A stretch of DNA of 64,000 nucleotides from Pseudomonas sp. v388 (lineage in GTDB: Bacteria; Pseudomonadota; Gammaproteobacteria; Pseudomonadales; Pseudomonadaceae), in assembly GCF_003935425.1 (NCBI RefSeq), contig NZ_RHQN01000003.1, positions 1 to 64,000 on the forward strand, read 5' to 3'. Both the position numbers and the translations under genes were made by a program. The stretch's first letter is position 1; every line of letters begins with the position of its first letter. Under the pieces are notes generated by a model. It made no database searches. It was not told the origin of the DNA and was given only the letters and a program-made list of their open reading frames with translations. Of this stretch, positions 20,102-29,707 are shown piece by piece.

Positions 20102-20917
20102 TCAGATATCCAGAAGCGCGTGGGCAATGCCCTGCAGTTTACGGGTGAGCGGACCAATCGACCAGTTCAGCCGCTCGAAGCCGCGCACGGGCCATACCCC
20201 GTAAACGCTGTTGCAGACAAAGACTTCATCGGCCTGCTCCAGGTCGGACAGGCTCAGGTCGCGAATGTCCACCGCCACTCCAAGCCTGCGGGCCTGATCC
20301 AGCAACTCGGCGCGCATCACGCCGGCGACGCCGCAACGGCTGAGGTCAGCGGTCAGCAGACGCCCTTCGCGAACCAGAAAGAGATTGCTGTAGACCCCTT
20401 CGATCACACGGCCGGAGACATCGCACATCAAGCCCTCGGCATGCTTGTTGTCTTGCCACTCGGAGCGAGCCAGGACCTGTTCGAGGCGATTGAGGTGCTT
20501 GATCCCGGCCAGCAAAGGCTGTTCGGCCAGCCGGGTGCGGCAGGCAAACAGCCGGACGCCCTGCTCGGCATGCACCGCCGGATAGGACGGCGCGGGACCT
20601 GCCTGCAGGATGCGGCGCGATTGCGTATCCGGAGCCGGACCATAGCCGCGTTGACTGTCGCCACGGGTGACGATCAGCTTCATGATTCCGTCGCCCAGCT
20701 GCATGGCGAAGCGGGTCATTTCGGCACGGGCCAAAGCCATGTCCAGCGGAATCGCCAGGCGCCGGCAAGATGTTTCCAGGCGTTGCAGGTGTCGGTCGAA
20801 CAGCAGCGGTGCACCGGCCTTCACGGCGATGGTTTCGAACACCCCATCGCCGTAGGCCAGGCCCCGATCCTTGAGCGGCAGCGCCTCGGCGAGGCAGCCG
20901 TCGACCCAGCTGAACAT
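20102..20917 (-). CDS. pabC: Aminodeoxychorismate lyase
   Basis: 271-residue fold-type IV PLP enzyme that releases p-aminobenzoate and pyruvate for folate synthesis. The PLP lysine is Lys140 (GIKHLNRL) and the DGVFET motif is near the N-terminus. The ATG overlaps the fabF stop as TGATG, which decides the start over a longer in-frame reading and implies reinitiation after fabF. Confidence 0.95.
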   Translation of the reverse strand: MFSWVDGCLAEALPLKDRGLAYGDGVFETIAVKAGAPLLFDRHLQRLETSCRRLAIPLDMALARAEMTRFAMQLGDGIMKLIVTRGDSQRGYGPAPDTQSRRILQAGPAPSYPAVHAEQGVRLFACRTRLAEQPLLAGIKHLNRLEQVLARSEWQDNKHAEGLMCDVSGRVIEGVYSNLFLVREGRLLTADLSRCGVAGVMRAELLDQARRLGVAVDIRDLSLSDLEQADEVFVCNSVYGVWPVRGFERLNWSIGPLTRKLQGIAHALLDI

Positions 20918-22161
20918 CACTCGCTGAACCGGCGGAACACCAGCGAGCCGTTGGTACCACCAAAGCCGAACGAGTTGGAGATAACCACGTCGATCGGCGT
21001 CTGGCGTGCTTCGTGAGGCACGAAATCCAGGTCGCAACCTTCGCTCGGCTCGTCGAGGTTGATGGTCGGCGGCGCGACCTGATCGAGGATCGACAGCACG
21101 CTGAAAATCGCCTCGACCGCCCCGGCGGCGCCCAGCAGGTGACCGGTCATCGATTTGGTGGAGCTGACTGCCAGCTTGTAGGCGTGATCGCCGAACACCG
21201 ACTTGATCGCCGAGGCTTCCGCCAGGTCACCGGCCATGGTCGAGGTGCCATGAGCGTTGATGTATTGCACCTGTTCAGGCGTGAGCTTCGCATCGCGCAG
21301 TGCATTGGTGATGCAGCGGGCCGCACCGGCGCCGTCATCGGGCGGCGAGGTCATGTGGTACGCATCGCCGCTCATGCCGAAACCGACCAGCTCGGCATAA
21401 ATGGTCGCGCCACGGGCCTTGGCGTGTTCCAGCTCTTCCAGGACCATGGCCCCGGCGCCGTCGGACAGCACGAAACCGTCGCGGCCCTGATCCCACGGAC
21501 GACTGGCGCGGGCCGGATCGTCGTTGCGGGTCGACAGGGCGCGGGCCGCGCCGAAACCGCCAAGCCCCAGGCCGCACGCGGCCATTTCCGCGCCGCCGGC
21601 GATCATCACGTCGGCTTCGTCATAGGCGATGTTGCGCGCCGCCATGCCGATACAATGCGTGGCCGTGGTGCAGGCCGTGGCGATGGCATAGTTAGGCCCC
21701 TGGGCACCCAGATGGATGGACAGGAAACCGGAAATCATGTTGATGATCGAGCCTGGCACGAAGAATGGAGAAATCCGCCCCGGCCCTTGCTCGTGCAGCA
21801 GGCGACTGCTGTTTTCGATATTGGTGAGGCCACCGATACCCGAACCCATGGCAACGCCAATCCGCTCGCGGTTGGCATCGGTCACTTCAAGGCCGGCATT
21901 CCGCACGGCTTGAAAACTGGCCGCCAGACCGTACTGAATAAAGAGATCTAGCCGACGGGCTTCCTTGGGCGCGAGGTACTCCTCGACGTTGAAACCCTTT
22001 ACCGAACCGCCAAAACGGGTGGTGTAGGCCGAAAGGTCCGTGTGCTCGATAAGGCCAATGCCACTGCGGCTTTCCAGAATGCCTTGCCAGCTGCTCGGCA
22101 CATCATTTCCCAGTGGCGAAAGCATGCCCATCCCGGTGACCACGACGCGTCTACGCGACAC
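20917..22161 (-). CDS. fabF: 3-oxoacyl-ACP synthase II
   Basis: 414 residues. Cys-His-His triad: Cys164 in the TACTTATHC context, then His in NAHGTST and His in SMTGHLLG. Elongates acyl-ACP, notably palmitoleoyl to cis-vaccenoyl. The GTG start giving [10 protein letters not shown] is chosen over an upstream in-frame ATG because a GGAG lies 8 nt before it and the family begins so. Confidence 0.97.
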   Translation of the reverse strand: MSRRRVVVTGMGMLSPLGNDVPSSWQGILESRSGIGLIEHTDLSAYTTRFGGSVKGFNVEEYLAPKEARRLDLFIQYGLAASFQAVRNAGLEVTDANRERIGVAMGSGIGGLTNIENSSRLLHEQGPGRISPFFVPGSIINMISGFLSIHLGAQGPNYAIATACTTATHCIGMAARNIAYDEADVMIAGGAEMAACGLGLGGFGAARALSTRNDDPARASRPWDQGRDGFVLSDGAGAMVLEELEHAKARGATIYAELVGFGMSGDAYHMTSPPDDGAGAARCITNALRDAKLTPEQVQYINAHGTSTMAGDLAEASAIKSVFGDHAYKLAVSSTKSMTGHLLGAAGAVEAIFSVLSILDQVAPPTINLDEPSEGCDLDFVPHEARQTPIDVVISNSFGFGGTNGSLVFRRFSE

Positions 22162-22272
22162 AGGACTCTCCTTCTCTCTTGTTGACGAAAACATCACATC
22201 GTTTCAAAGAAAAAACCGCACGCCAGAAGGCAGTGCGGTTTTCCCATGACAGCTAACAGCGATTACAAAACA

Positions 22273-22509
22273 TTACGCCTGATGGCTGGTAACGTAGTTG
22301 ATAGCCAGCTGAACGGTGGTGATCTTTTCCGCTTCTTCGTCAGGGATTTCGGTCTCGAATTCCTCTTCCAGAGCCATTACCAGCTCAACGGTGTCCAGGG
22401 AGTCAGCACCCAGGTCTTCAACAAAAGAAGCTTCATTGGTGACTTCTTCTTCTTTGACGCCAAGTTGCTCAGCAACGATTTTCTTGACGCGCTCTTCGAT
22501 GGTGCTCAT
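22273..22509 (-). CDS. acpP: Acyl carrier protein
   Basis: 78 acidic residues; phosphopantetheine is attached to Ser37 in the DSLDTVEL motif. Central carrier for FabD, FabG and FabF encoded on either side. RBS GGAG lies upstream of the ATG. Confidence 0.99.
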   Translation of the reverse strand: MSTIEERVKKIVAEQLGVKEEEVTNEASFVEDLGADSLDTVELVMALEEEFETEIPDEEAEKITTVQLAINYVTSHQA

Positions 22510-22561
22510 ACCTAGTTTTAACTCCTAATGGAAATAGTCAGGCATCTGGCCGGTGGGTAAG

Positions 22562-22589
22562 TGTATAGAAGAGGTTTTGCGAATTTCAA
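22562..22589 (-). promoter_or_regulatory. acpP promoter
   Basis: On the minus strand TTGAAA (584-589) and TATACA (562-567) are 16 bp apart and about 50 bp upstream of the acpP ATG. An internal promoter would let ACP be made in excess over the upstream fab genes. Confidence 0.6.
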
Positions 22590-22684
22590 GCTAAACGCTC
22601 TTCCCTTACGTCCATCAGCCCCATGCCCGTGGATAGATTGCAGCTTTATAACGGATTTTTAGACAGCTGGTATGACATTTTTAC

Positions 22685-22702
22685 GATGTGACGAGTCACA
22701 TC
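22685..22702. repeat. Perfect palindrome at the fabG stop codon
   Basis: GATGTGAC-GA-GTCACATC overlaps the fabG stop. Either a short hairpin closing the fabG reading frame or an operator-like site in front of the acpP promoter region; no U-tract follows on the minus strand. Confidence 0.5.
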
Positions 22703-23444
22703 AGCTCATGTACATGCCGCCGTTGACCGGGATTGTAGCCCCGGTCACGTAACCTGCGCCTTCGGACGCGAGAAACGCGACTACGTGTGCGATTTCCTGT
22801 GCCTGCCCAAGACGACCCAGAGGAATCTGGGTCAGCAAGGACTCACGTTGAGCCTCAGGCAGTTCACGCGTCATATCGGTATCGATGAAGCCTGGCGCGA
22901 CTGCGTTCACAGTCACTGCACGCGAACCCACCTCACGAGCAAGAGCACGACTGAAACCTTCCAGCCCTGCCTTCGCGGAAGCATAGTTTACTTGACCGGC
23001 GTTGCCCATTGCACCGACAACCGACCCGATACTGATAATCCGGCCCCAACGAGCCTTGGTCATGCCGCGCAAAACGCCCTTGGACAGGCGGAACAGGCTG
23101 TTCAGATTGGTATTGACCACGTCATACCATTCGTCATCTTTCATGCGCATCATCAGGTTATCGCGGGTGATACCGGCGTTATTGACCAGAATCAGCGGCG
23201 CGCCGACGCGTGCCTGAATGGTCGACAGCACCGAATCCACCGATTCGGCACTGCACACGTCCAGCATCAGGCCGAAGCCCTCGATGCCCGCTTCCTTGAA
23301 CGCAGCGCTGATTCGCTCGGCACCGGATTCGGACGTCGCCGTACCGACGACCACGGCACCATTGCGACCCAGTTCCAGGGCGATGGCTTGGCCGATACCA
23401 CGGCTGGCGCCGGTGACCAGTGCAACTTTACCTTGCAGGCTCAT
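22701..23444 (-). CDS. fabG: 3-oxoacyl-ACP reductase
   Basis: 247-residue SDR enzyme, NADPH-dependent reduction of 3-oxoacyl-ACP. TGASRGIG at 11-18, NNAG at 88-91, catalytic Ser141, Tyr154 and Lys158 (YASAK). Lies 15 bp after fabD and upstream of acpP. Confidence 0.98.
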   Translation of the reverse strand: MSLQGKVALVTGASRGIGQAIALELGRNGAVVVGTATSESGAERISAAFKEAGIEGFGLMLDVCSAESVDSVLSTIQARVGAPLILVNNAGITRDNLMMRMKDDEWYDVVNTNLNSLFRLSKGVLRGMTKARWGRIISIGSVVGAMGNAGQVNYASAKAGLEGFSRALAREVGSRAVTVNAVAPGFIDTDMTRELPEAQRESLLTQIPLGRLGQAQEIAHVVAFLASEGAGYVTGATIPVNGGMYMS

Positions 23445-23459
23445 GCAGGCTTCTCCTAA

Positions 23460-24398
23460 TCAGGCCAGTGCCGCACGGGCGGCGGCAAAGGCGTCTGGGG
23501 TATCCAGATTGTAAGTAGTCACGCCTTCGGCGCAACGCTTGTTCAGACCGGCCAATACCTTGCCGGGACCGCACTCCACCAGCTGGGTAGCACCGCGACC
23601 GGCCAGGCACTGAATGGATTCGACCCAGCGAACCGGCTTGTACAGCTGTTCGAGCAGGTCACGCTTGAGGGTCGCGACGTCGCTGACCGCTGCGGCGCTG
23701 ACGTTCTGCACCAGGGCGATTTCCGGGGCCTGCCAGTCGATGGCTTCGATGGACTCGGCGAAACGCTCGGCGGCCGGGCGCATCAGTTCACAGTGCGATG
23801 GCACGCTCACCGGCAACGGCAAGGCGCGCTTGGCGCCGCGAGCCTTGCAGATCTCCATTGCGCGTTTCACGGCTTCAGCAGCGCCCGCGATAACCACCTG
23901 GCCCGGCGAGTTGAAGTTCACCGCGCTGACCACTTCGCCCTGCGCCGCTTCGGCGCAGGCTGCGATGACGACAGCGTCTTCGAGACCCAGGATCGCCGCC
24001 ATGCCGCCCTGACCGGCCGGCACCGCTTCCTGCATCAGCTGACCACGACGCTCCACCAGCTTGACCGCGTCGGCCAGGCTCAGGCTCTGCGCGGCAACCA
24101 GCGCACTGTATTCGCCCAGGCTGTGACCGGCGACGAACGCGGGAACCGCGCCGCCTTCGGCCAGCCAGACATGCCACAGCGCGACCGATGCAGTCAGGAT
24201 CGCCGGTTGAGTCTTGTCGGTCTGGTTGAGCAGCTCGGCCGGGCCTTGCTGGGTCAGCGCCCAGAGGTCATAGCCCAGCGCGTCGGACGCTTGCTCGAAT
24301 GTATCGAGGATCAAAGGATGCTGTGCGCCCTGCTCGGCGAGCATGCCGAGCGATTGCGATCCTTGACCCGGAAAGACGAATGCGAGGGATGCAGACAT
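23460..24398 (-). CDS. fabD: Malonyl-CoA:ACP transacylase
   Basis: 312 residues. GQGSQ at 11-15, nucleophile Ser93 in GHSLGEY, and the catalytic His in the VPSHCELM motif. Transfers malonyl from CoA to ACP, linking AccD product to the cycle. 117 bp downstream of plsX. Confidence 0.98.
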   Translation of the reverse strand: MSASLAFVFPGQGSQSLGMLAEQGAQHPLILDTFEQASDALGYDLWALTQQGPAELLNQTDKTQPAILTASVALWHVWLAEGGAVPAFVAGHSLGEYSALVAAQSLSLADAVKLVERRGQLMQEAVPAGQGGMAAILGLEDAVVIAACAEAAQGEVVSAVNFNSPGQVVIAGAAEAVKRAMEICKARGAKRALPLPVSVPSHCELMRPAAERFAESIEAIDWQAPEIALVQNVSAAAVSDVATLKRDLLEQLYKPVRWVESIQCLAGRGATQLVECGPGKVLAGLNKRCAEGVTTYNLDTPDAFAAARAALA

Positions 24399-24515
24399 TT
24401 AACAAGCCCCTGAATTGTTGTCGCCAAATGGGCGTTCGGAACAGGCCGAACGCAGGAATTCAAAAATTACGTGACTGCCGGTTTGGATGACCGGGTAGTC
24501 GGATGCGTCACATCT

Positions 24516-25538
24516 TCACCGATTACCGCCCTGCAACAAGGCTTCCAGCCGCCCGTTCAGGCGTTGCGGCAGGTTTTCCCGCGTCTCGATCACGGCGCGC
24601 TGTATGGCGCTCTGGAATGCCTGGACGCCGGCCGAGCCATGACTCTTGACCACGATGCCCTGCAAACCCAGCAAGCTGGCGCCGTTATGCCGCGCAGGGG
24701 CCATGTCGGCCTGCAGGCGCCTGAGCACCGGCATGGCCACCACTCCCGCCACGCGGGTCAGCAGATTGCGACTGAACAACGCCTCGATCCGGGCCGCGAT
24801 CATGGTCGCCAGCCCTTCGCTGGACTTGAGCAGCACATTGCCCACGAAACCGTCGCACACCACGACATCCGCTTCGCCCCGGTACAACCCATCGCCTTCG
24901 ATGAAGCCGATGTAGTTGAGACCGCCCGCCTGCTGCAGCAAGGCAGCGGCCTGCTTGACCTGCTGATTGCCCTTGATGTCCTCGGTACCCACATTCAACA
25001 GGGCCACACGCGGCTTCGGCACGCCCAGCGTCTCGGCAGCCACCGAACCCATGACCGCGAACTGATAGAGCGCCTCGGCACTGCAATCGACGTTCGCCCC
25101 AAGGTCCAGCAACTGACAATAGCCGCTGCGCGTCGGAATCGCCGCGACCATCGCCGGTCGGTCGATGCCGGGCAGCGTCTTGAGCATGAAGCGCGACAGC
25201 GCCATCAGCGCCCCGGTGTTGCCCGCACTCACACACGCCTGGGCCTGCCCGTCCGCCACCAGCCTCAACGCGACACGCATCGACGAATCAGGCTTGCCAC
25301 GCAGCGCCTGGGACGGACGCTCGTCCATGGTGATGATTTCGCCGGCCTGTACAACGTGCAGGCGCGAACGATCCACACCGGAATGGAGGGCGATCAGATC
25401 TTCAATGAGGGAGGTTTGGCCGACGAGGGCCAGGTGCAGCGAGGGTGTTGCGGTAAGGCACGCGAGACTGGCCTGAACAATGTTGCGGGGACCGAAGTCC
25501 CCGCCCATTGCGTCGATCGCAATGATCGGAGCGGACAA
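24516..25538 (-). CDS. plsX: Phosphate acyltransferase PlsX
   Basis: 340 residues; makes acyl-phosphate from acyl-ACP for phospholipid synthesis. The family start [17 protein letters not shown] begins at a TTG, 4 bp past the rpmF stop, and the next in-frame ATG lies within the conserved IDAMGGD core. TTG initiation coupled to rpmF is therefore the best reading. Glycine-rich KPDSSM region conserved. Confidence 0.96.
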   Translation of the reverse strand: MSAPIIAIDAMGGDFGPRNIVQASLACLTATPSLHLALVGQTSLIEDLIALHSGVDRSRLHVVQAGEIITMDERPSQALRGKPDSSMRVALRLVADGQAQACVSAGNTGALMALSRFMLKTLPGIDRPAMVAAIPTRSGYCQLLDLGANVDCSAEALYQFAVMGSVAAETLGVPKPRVALLNVGTEDIKGNQQVKQAAALLQQAGGLNYIGFIEGDGLYRGEADVVVCDGFVGNVLLKSSEGLATMIAARIEALFSRNLLTRVAGVVAMPVLRRLQADMAPARHNGASLLGLQGIVVKSHGSAGVQAFQSAIQRAVIETRENLPQRLNGRLEALLQGGNR

Positions 25539-25542
25539 GAAA

Positions 25543-25725
25543 TTACTCGTCAGCGCCCTTGTCGATCACTTTACGACCACGGTATACGCCTTCTGGCGAT
25601 ACGTGGTGACGCAGGTGAACTTCACCAGTGGTCTTTTCTACCGACAGAGTGCTTGCCTCAAGAGCGTCGTGCGAACGACGCATGTCACGGGCAGAGCGGG
25701 ATTTTTTGTTCTGCTGAACAGCCAT
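25543..25725 (-). CDS. rpmF: 50S ribosomal protein L32
   Basis: 60 residues, basic, beginning [20 protein letters not shown] as in gamma-proteobacterial L32. It has no zinc-finger cysteines, so it is the C-minus form typical of Pseudomonas. Between yceD and plsX as in E. coli. Confidence 0.98.
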
Positions 25726-25738
25726 ATTTGATTAACTC

Positions 25739-26266
25739 CTAAACGTTTGGGTCACGCTTTAACTGCGCCAATACACTGAACGGGTTGGACCGCGTTACCT
25801 CGTCCACGCTCGGTTCGGGCTCATCGAGACCCGCCGGTTGCTGGCATTCTTCCGGATGATGAGCAGGCACAATCGGCAAGGCGAGCAGAAGCTCTTCCTC
25901 GATCAATGCCAGCAGATCCAATGGATCTTCGCCCAGTTCCAGCACGTCATAACCTTTCGGTAACGACTGGGTATTCGCACCCTCCTTCACCACCGCGTAA
26001 CTGCATTCGCTGTGGATCGGCAGGGTTACCAGCTCAAGACAACGCTGGCAAACCATCTTGACCGGGACGTCTATCGAACTGTGGATAACCACCGAACGGC
26101 GTTCGTCACGCTCAAAAACGAATTTAGCCTGCACCGTACCGACATTGTCGGAAAGCGGGTCGCAGAGTCTCTCCAAATGGGCCAGCAGCACTTCACCTTC
26201 AAGGGTAGTGCCACGATCAGCCAATTTGCGCGGGTCAACGTGAGATGGAATCGGGTCATTCAACAT
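25739..26266 (-). CDS. yceD: YceD family protein (DUF177, 23S rRNA accumulation protein)
   Basis: 175 residues. The conserved CQRCLE motif sits in mid-protein and the acidic patch VLELGEDPLDL typical of YceD follows. In E. coli and plants the family is needed for 23S rRNA accumulation. The start (MLNDPIPSHVDP) aligns with the family N-terminus but has no ribosome-binding site and lies 9 nt from a strong -10, see promoter entry. Confidence 0.93.
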   Translation of the reverse strand: MLNDPIPSHVDPRKLADRGTTLEGEVLLAHLERLCDPLSDNVGTVQAKFVFERDERRSVVIHSSIDVPVKMVCQRCLELVTLPIHSECSYAVVKEGANTQSLPKGYDVLELGEDPLDLLALIEEELLLALPIVPAHHPEECQQPAGLDEPEPSVDEVTRSNPFSVLAQLKRDPNV

Positions 26267-26275
26267 AGGCGCAGC

Positions 26276-26304
26276 ATTCTAGGGATGCCCCCTTGGCATG
26301 TCAA
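26276..26304 (-). promoter_or_regulatory. Consensus sigma-70 promoter of yceD-rpmF-plsX
   Basis: TTGACA (299-304), 17-bp spacer, TAGAAT (276-281) on the minus strand. The -10 ends only 9 nt before the yceD ATG, so initiation at the normal distance leaves a 5' UTR of 1-3 nt. Confidence 0.8.
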
Positions 26305-26372
26305 AGGAAATTCAGGCCTGTTCGCTATGCAGACCACTGATTAGAATCGGCGCTCAGCCTACGGAGAACCGC

Positions 26373-26951
26373 ATGCCTTCCCTGCTCCTCGCTTCCAGCT
26401 CCCCTTATCGCCGCGAACTGCTCGCTCGCCTGCGCGTTTCTTTCACCTGTCAGTCGCCGGATATCGACGAGAGCCGCCACTGCGACGAAGCCGCCATCGA
26501 CCTGGTACAGCGCCTGGCGCGGGAAAAAGCCCAGGCGCTCGCCGCCGCTCATCCCGGCCACCTGATCATCGGCTCCGACCAGGTGGCGGTACTCGACGGG
26601 CAGGTACTGGGCAAACCCCACACTTTCGAGCGGGCGCTGGCCCAATTGTCGGCAGCCAGCGGCAACAGCGTAACCTTTCTTACCGGCCTGGCCCTGCTCA
26701 ACAGCGATACCGGCACCTGCCAGGTCGACTGCGTGCCGTTCACGGTGCACATGCGCGAACTGGATCGCGCCGGCATCGAACGTTATCTGCATGCCGAACA
26801 GCCTTTTGACTGCGCCGGCAGCTTCAAGGCCGAGGGACTGGGTGTCAGCCTGTTCCGCAGCACCGAAGGCAGCGACGCGACCAGCCTGATCGGCCTGCCG
26901 CTGATCCGCCTGGTAGCCATGCTGAGCAAAGAAGGCGTGAGCATTCCCTGA
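26373..26951 (+). CDS. Maf/YceF family nucleotide pyrophosphatase
   Basis: 192 residues with the Maf N-terminus MPSLLLASSSPYRREL and the SDQV motif (residues about 69-72) typical of the YceF branch, which prefers m7GTP. Removes modified nucleotides from the pool. Divergent from yceD. Start at the ATG after GGAG (acGGAGaacc); an in-frame upstream reading is not family-like. Confidence 0.93.
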   Translation: MPSLLLASSSPYRRELLARLRVSFTCQSPDIDESRHCDEAAIDLVQRLAREKAQALAAAHPGHLIIGSDQVAVLDGQVLGKPHTFERALAQLSAASGNSVTFLTGLALLNSDTGTCQVDCVPFTVHMRELDRAGIERYLHAEQPFDCAGSFKAEGLGVSLFRSTEGSDATSLIGLPLIRLVAMLSKEGVSIP

Positions 26952-26963
26952 ACCCGGCACCAC

Positions 26964-26990
26964 AAAAAACCCGACCAGCGGCCGGGTTTT
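26964..26990. terminator. Bidirectional terminator between maf and sppA
   Basis: AAAAAACCCG / CGGGTTTT stem flanked by A and T runs, between the convergent maf and sppA stop codons. Confidence 0.75.
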
Positions 26991-27005
26991 CTGCCAAAGG
27001 ATCGA

Positions 27006-28010
27006 TCAGCGCAGCGTCGGCCCGGTGAAGCCGGCCCACATTGCGATACGCTCGGCGACGCTGGCGCCCAGCTTCTTGGAAAAACGATCGAACGGCGATT
27101 CCTGAACGGTGTAGTCGACAATGTTCTTTTCGCCGATCACCTCACGCGCCACATGACTGGAACTGCCCAGCGCGTCCACCAGCCCCAGGGCGACCGCCTG
27201 CTCGCCGGTCCACACCAGCCCCGAGAACAGCTCGGGATGCTCTTTATCCTTGAGCCGGTCACCACGCCCCTGCTTGACGCTGGCGATGAACTGCCGGTGC
27301 GTGGTATCGAGCACACCTTGCCAGAACTGCGTTTCTTCCGCTTTCTGCGGCTGGAACGGATCAAGGAACGACTTGTGCTCGCCGGACGTGTAGGTACGCC
27401 GATCCACGCCCAGCTTCTCCATGGTCCCGACGAACCCGAACCCGGCAGCGGTCACGCCGATGGAGCCAACCAGGCTGGCCTTGTCGGCGTAGATCTGGTC
27501 GGCGGCACTGGCAATATAGTAAGCACCGGACGCGCCCAGATCGGTGATCACGGCATACACCTTGATGTTCGGCTTCTCAGCGCGCAGACGGCGGATTTCG
27601 TCGTAGACATAGCCCGACTGCACCGGACTGCCGCCCGGGCTGTTGATACGCAGGATTACGCCTTTGGTGTTGGTATCCTCGAACGCCTTGCGCAGACTGG
27701 TGACGATATTGTCGGCACTGGCCGGCTCCTTGGCGGCGATCATGCCTTCGATCTCGACCAGCGCCGTATGGCTGCCGGAGGTCGAAGCGCTCTTGTCGAA
27801 ATCCATCAACGGCGTGAACAGCAGCAACGCGCCAAACAGATAGGTAAAGGTCAGGATCTTGAAGAAGATGCCCCAGCGGCGCGAGCGACGCTGCTCCTGA
27901 ATGCCGGCCAGCAGCGTTTTCTCCAGCAGCTTCCAGCTCCTGGCGTCTTCCTTGCCGTCATGAGCCTCGTTCGCGCTTGGCGAAGTCGGTGCCTTCCATT
28001 CGTCAGACAT
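27006..28010 (-). CDS. Signal peptide peptidase, S49 family (SppA/SohB type)
   Basis: 334 residues. Cytoplasmic N-terminus, membrane helix at about 48-68, then one S49 domain. Likely Ser-Lys dyad: Ser161 in GASGAYY and Lys213 in SGEHKSF. Short single-domain form. Degrades membrane-embedded signal peptides; 24 bp after the HAD gene on the same strand. Confidence 0.93.
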   Translation of the reverse strand: MSDEWKAPTSPSANEAHDGKEDARSWKLLEKTLLAGIQEQRRSRRWGIFFKILTFTYLFGALLLFTPLMDFDKSASTSGSHTALVEIEGMIAAKEPASADNIVTSLRKAFEDTNTKGVILRINSPGGSPVQSGYVYDEIRRLRAEKPNIKVYAVITDLGASGAYYIASAADQIYADKASLVGSIGVTAAGFGFVGTMEKLGVDRRTYTSGEHKSFLDPFQPQKAEETQFWQGVLDTTHRQFIASVKQGRGDRLKDKEHPELFSGLVWTGEQAVALGLVDALGSSSHVAREVIGEKNIVDYTVQESPFDRFSKKLGASVAERIAMWAGFTGPTLR

Positions 28011-28034
28011 AGCAGTGTCACTCCAACCTGAAAA

Positions 28035-28697
28035 CTAGATACCGCGCTCGCCCAGCCAGGTGCGCAGCTCGGAAAAACCCTCGATAGCCAGGCGCGGCTC
28101 ATAGGCGCGCAACGAGTCCAGGGACTGGGCGCCATAGCCGACCGCCACCGAATCCATTCCCGCATTGCGGGCCATCTGCAGATCGAACGACGAATCGCCG
28201 ATCATCAGCGAGCGCTGCGGCGGCACATCGCAATGCGCCATGATCTCGTGCAACATCAGCGGGTCCGGCTTGCTCGCCGTCTCGTCGGCCGCCCGGGTAA
28301 TGTCGAACCAGTCGAGCCAGCCATTGGCCTTGAGCACCCGATCCAGCCCGCGCCGCGCCTTGCCGGTGGCGACCGCCAGGTGATAACCCTGGTCGCGAAA
28401 CACCTGCATCGACTCCAGCACACCGTCGAACAACGGCGACGGTACGTTATCCATCGCCATATAACTGTCGGCGTAGCGCTGCCGGAAATCGACCAATTCG
28501 TTGCCGGTGATATGCGGATAAAGCGTACGAATCGCCTCGGGCAGCCCCAGACCGATGATGCCCTTGATCGCCAGGTCGTCACGAACCTCCATGTCGCTCT
28601 GCACCGCCGCCACGCGCATGGCCTCGACGATACGACCGATGGAATCGGCCAGCGTGCCGTCCCAGTCGAAAATCAGCAGATCATAATCACGGCGCAC
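28035..28697 (-). CDS. HAD-IA family hydrolase (phosphoglycolate phosphatase-like)
   Basis: 220 residues with DWDGT at 11-15 (nucleophile Asp11), a helical cap, the Lys of ETASKPDP and the acidic motif GDSSFD. Phosphatase of unknown substrate. GTG start overlapping rluC by 11 bp; the rluC-HAD-sppA order is usual in Pseudomonas and may reflect 16S/23S repair or pool cleaning, but this is only positional. Confidence 0.9.
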   Translation of the reverse strand: MRRDYDLLIFDWDGTLADSIGRIVEAMRVAAVQSDMEVRDDLAIKGIIGLGLPEAIRTLYPHITGNELVDFRQRYADSYMAMDNVPSPLFDGVLESMQVFRDQGYHLAVATGKARRGLDRVLKANGWLDWFDITRAADETASKPDPLMLHEIMAHCDVPPQRSLMIGDSSFDLQMARNAGMDSVAVGYGAQSLDSLRAYEPRLAIEGFSELRTWLGERGI

Positions 28698-29643
28698 TCA
28701 AACGCTCCACGGTCTTGGCCCACATCTCGTCGACCGGCGCCTGCACTTGCAGCTTGCTGCCATCAGGCATCGGCACGGTCAGCAGGTAGGCATGCAGGAA
28801 CAGGCGCTTGCCGCCCAGGTCTCGAATTTCCCGGCTGAAATCTTCATCGCCGTATTTGGTGTCGCCGGCAATCGCGTGCCCGGCATGCAACGTGTGCACA
28901 CGGATCTGGTGGGTACGGCCGGTGACCGGCCTGGCTTCGACCAGCGTGGCGAAATCGCCGAAGCGACGCAGCACTTTGAACAGGGTCAGCGCTTCCTTGC
29001 CTTCGTCGTTGACCTCGACCATCCGCTCGCCGGAACGCAGGTTGCTCTTGAGCAGCGGCGCGCGGACCTGTTTCTGGGCGGTGGCCCAGTTGCCGCGCAC
29101 CAGCGCCATGTAGCGCTTGTCGACGCCGTCACCGCGCAGGGCTTCATGAAGATGACGCAGCATGCTGCGTTTCTTGGCGATCATCAGCAGGCCGGACGTG
29201 TCGCGGTCCAGGCGATGCACCAGCTCCAGTTCCTTGGCATCCGGCCGCAACTGGCGAAAGGCTTCGATGACACCGAAGCTCAGACCGCTGCCGCCGTGCA
29301 CGGCAATCCCGGTAGGCTTGTTGAGCACGATCAGCGCCTTGTCTTCGTAGACAATGGCAGCTTCCAGGCGCTGCAGCAGCCCTTGGGCAACCGGCACCGG
29401 CTCATCGCGCTCGGGCACGCGCACCGGCGGAATGCGCACGATGTCGCCGGCCTGCAACTTGTACTCAGGCTTGATCCGGCCCTTGTTCACCCGCACTTCG
29501 CCCTTGCGCACGATGCGGTAGACCAAGGTCTTGGGAACACCCTTGAGATAAGTGATCAGAAAATTATCGATGCGTTGACCGGCAAGTTCCGGCGCAACCT
29601 CTACCAGCTGGACGCCGGGGGTTGGAGGGGCAATATTCGTCAT
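28687..29643 (-). CDS. rluC: 23S rRNA pseudouridine(955/2504/2580) synthase
   Basis: 318 residues: N-terminal S4 RNA-binding domain (about 20-80, QRIDNFL) and RluA-type catalytic domain with the catalytic Asp in [11 protein letters not shown]. Divergent from rne, its conserved partner in many gamma-proteobacteria. Confidence 0.96.
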   Translation of the reverse strand: MTNIAPPTPGVQLVEVAPELAGQRIDNFLITYLKGVPKTLVYRIVRKGEVRVNKGRIKPEYKLQAGDIVRIPPVRVPERDEPVPVAQGLLQRLEAAIVYEDKALIVLNKPTGIAVHGGSGLSFGVIEAFRQLRPDAKELELVHRLDRDTSGLLMIAKKRSMLRHLHEALRGDGVDKRYMALVRGNWATAQKQVRAPLLKSNLRSGERMVEVNDEGKEALTLFKVLRRFGDFATLVEARPVTGRTHQIRVHTLHAGHAIAGDTKYGDEDFSREIRDLGGKRLFLHAYLLTVPMPDGSKLQVQAPVDEMWAKTVERLSAP

Positions 29644-29672
29644 GCGGCGGATAATAACAATTTTTTATGGAT

Positions 29673-29701
29673 TTGAAGCACTTAATGATTGCTGCTATAG
29701 T
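29673..29701 (+). promoter_or_regulatory. rne promoter
   Basis: TTGAAG (673-678) and TATAGT (696-701) with a 17-bp spacer, in the rluC-rne divergent interval and pointing to rne. Predicted transcription start near 29708. Confidence 0.65.
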
Positions 29702-29707
29702 CGCGAA

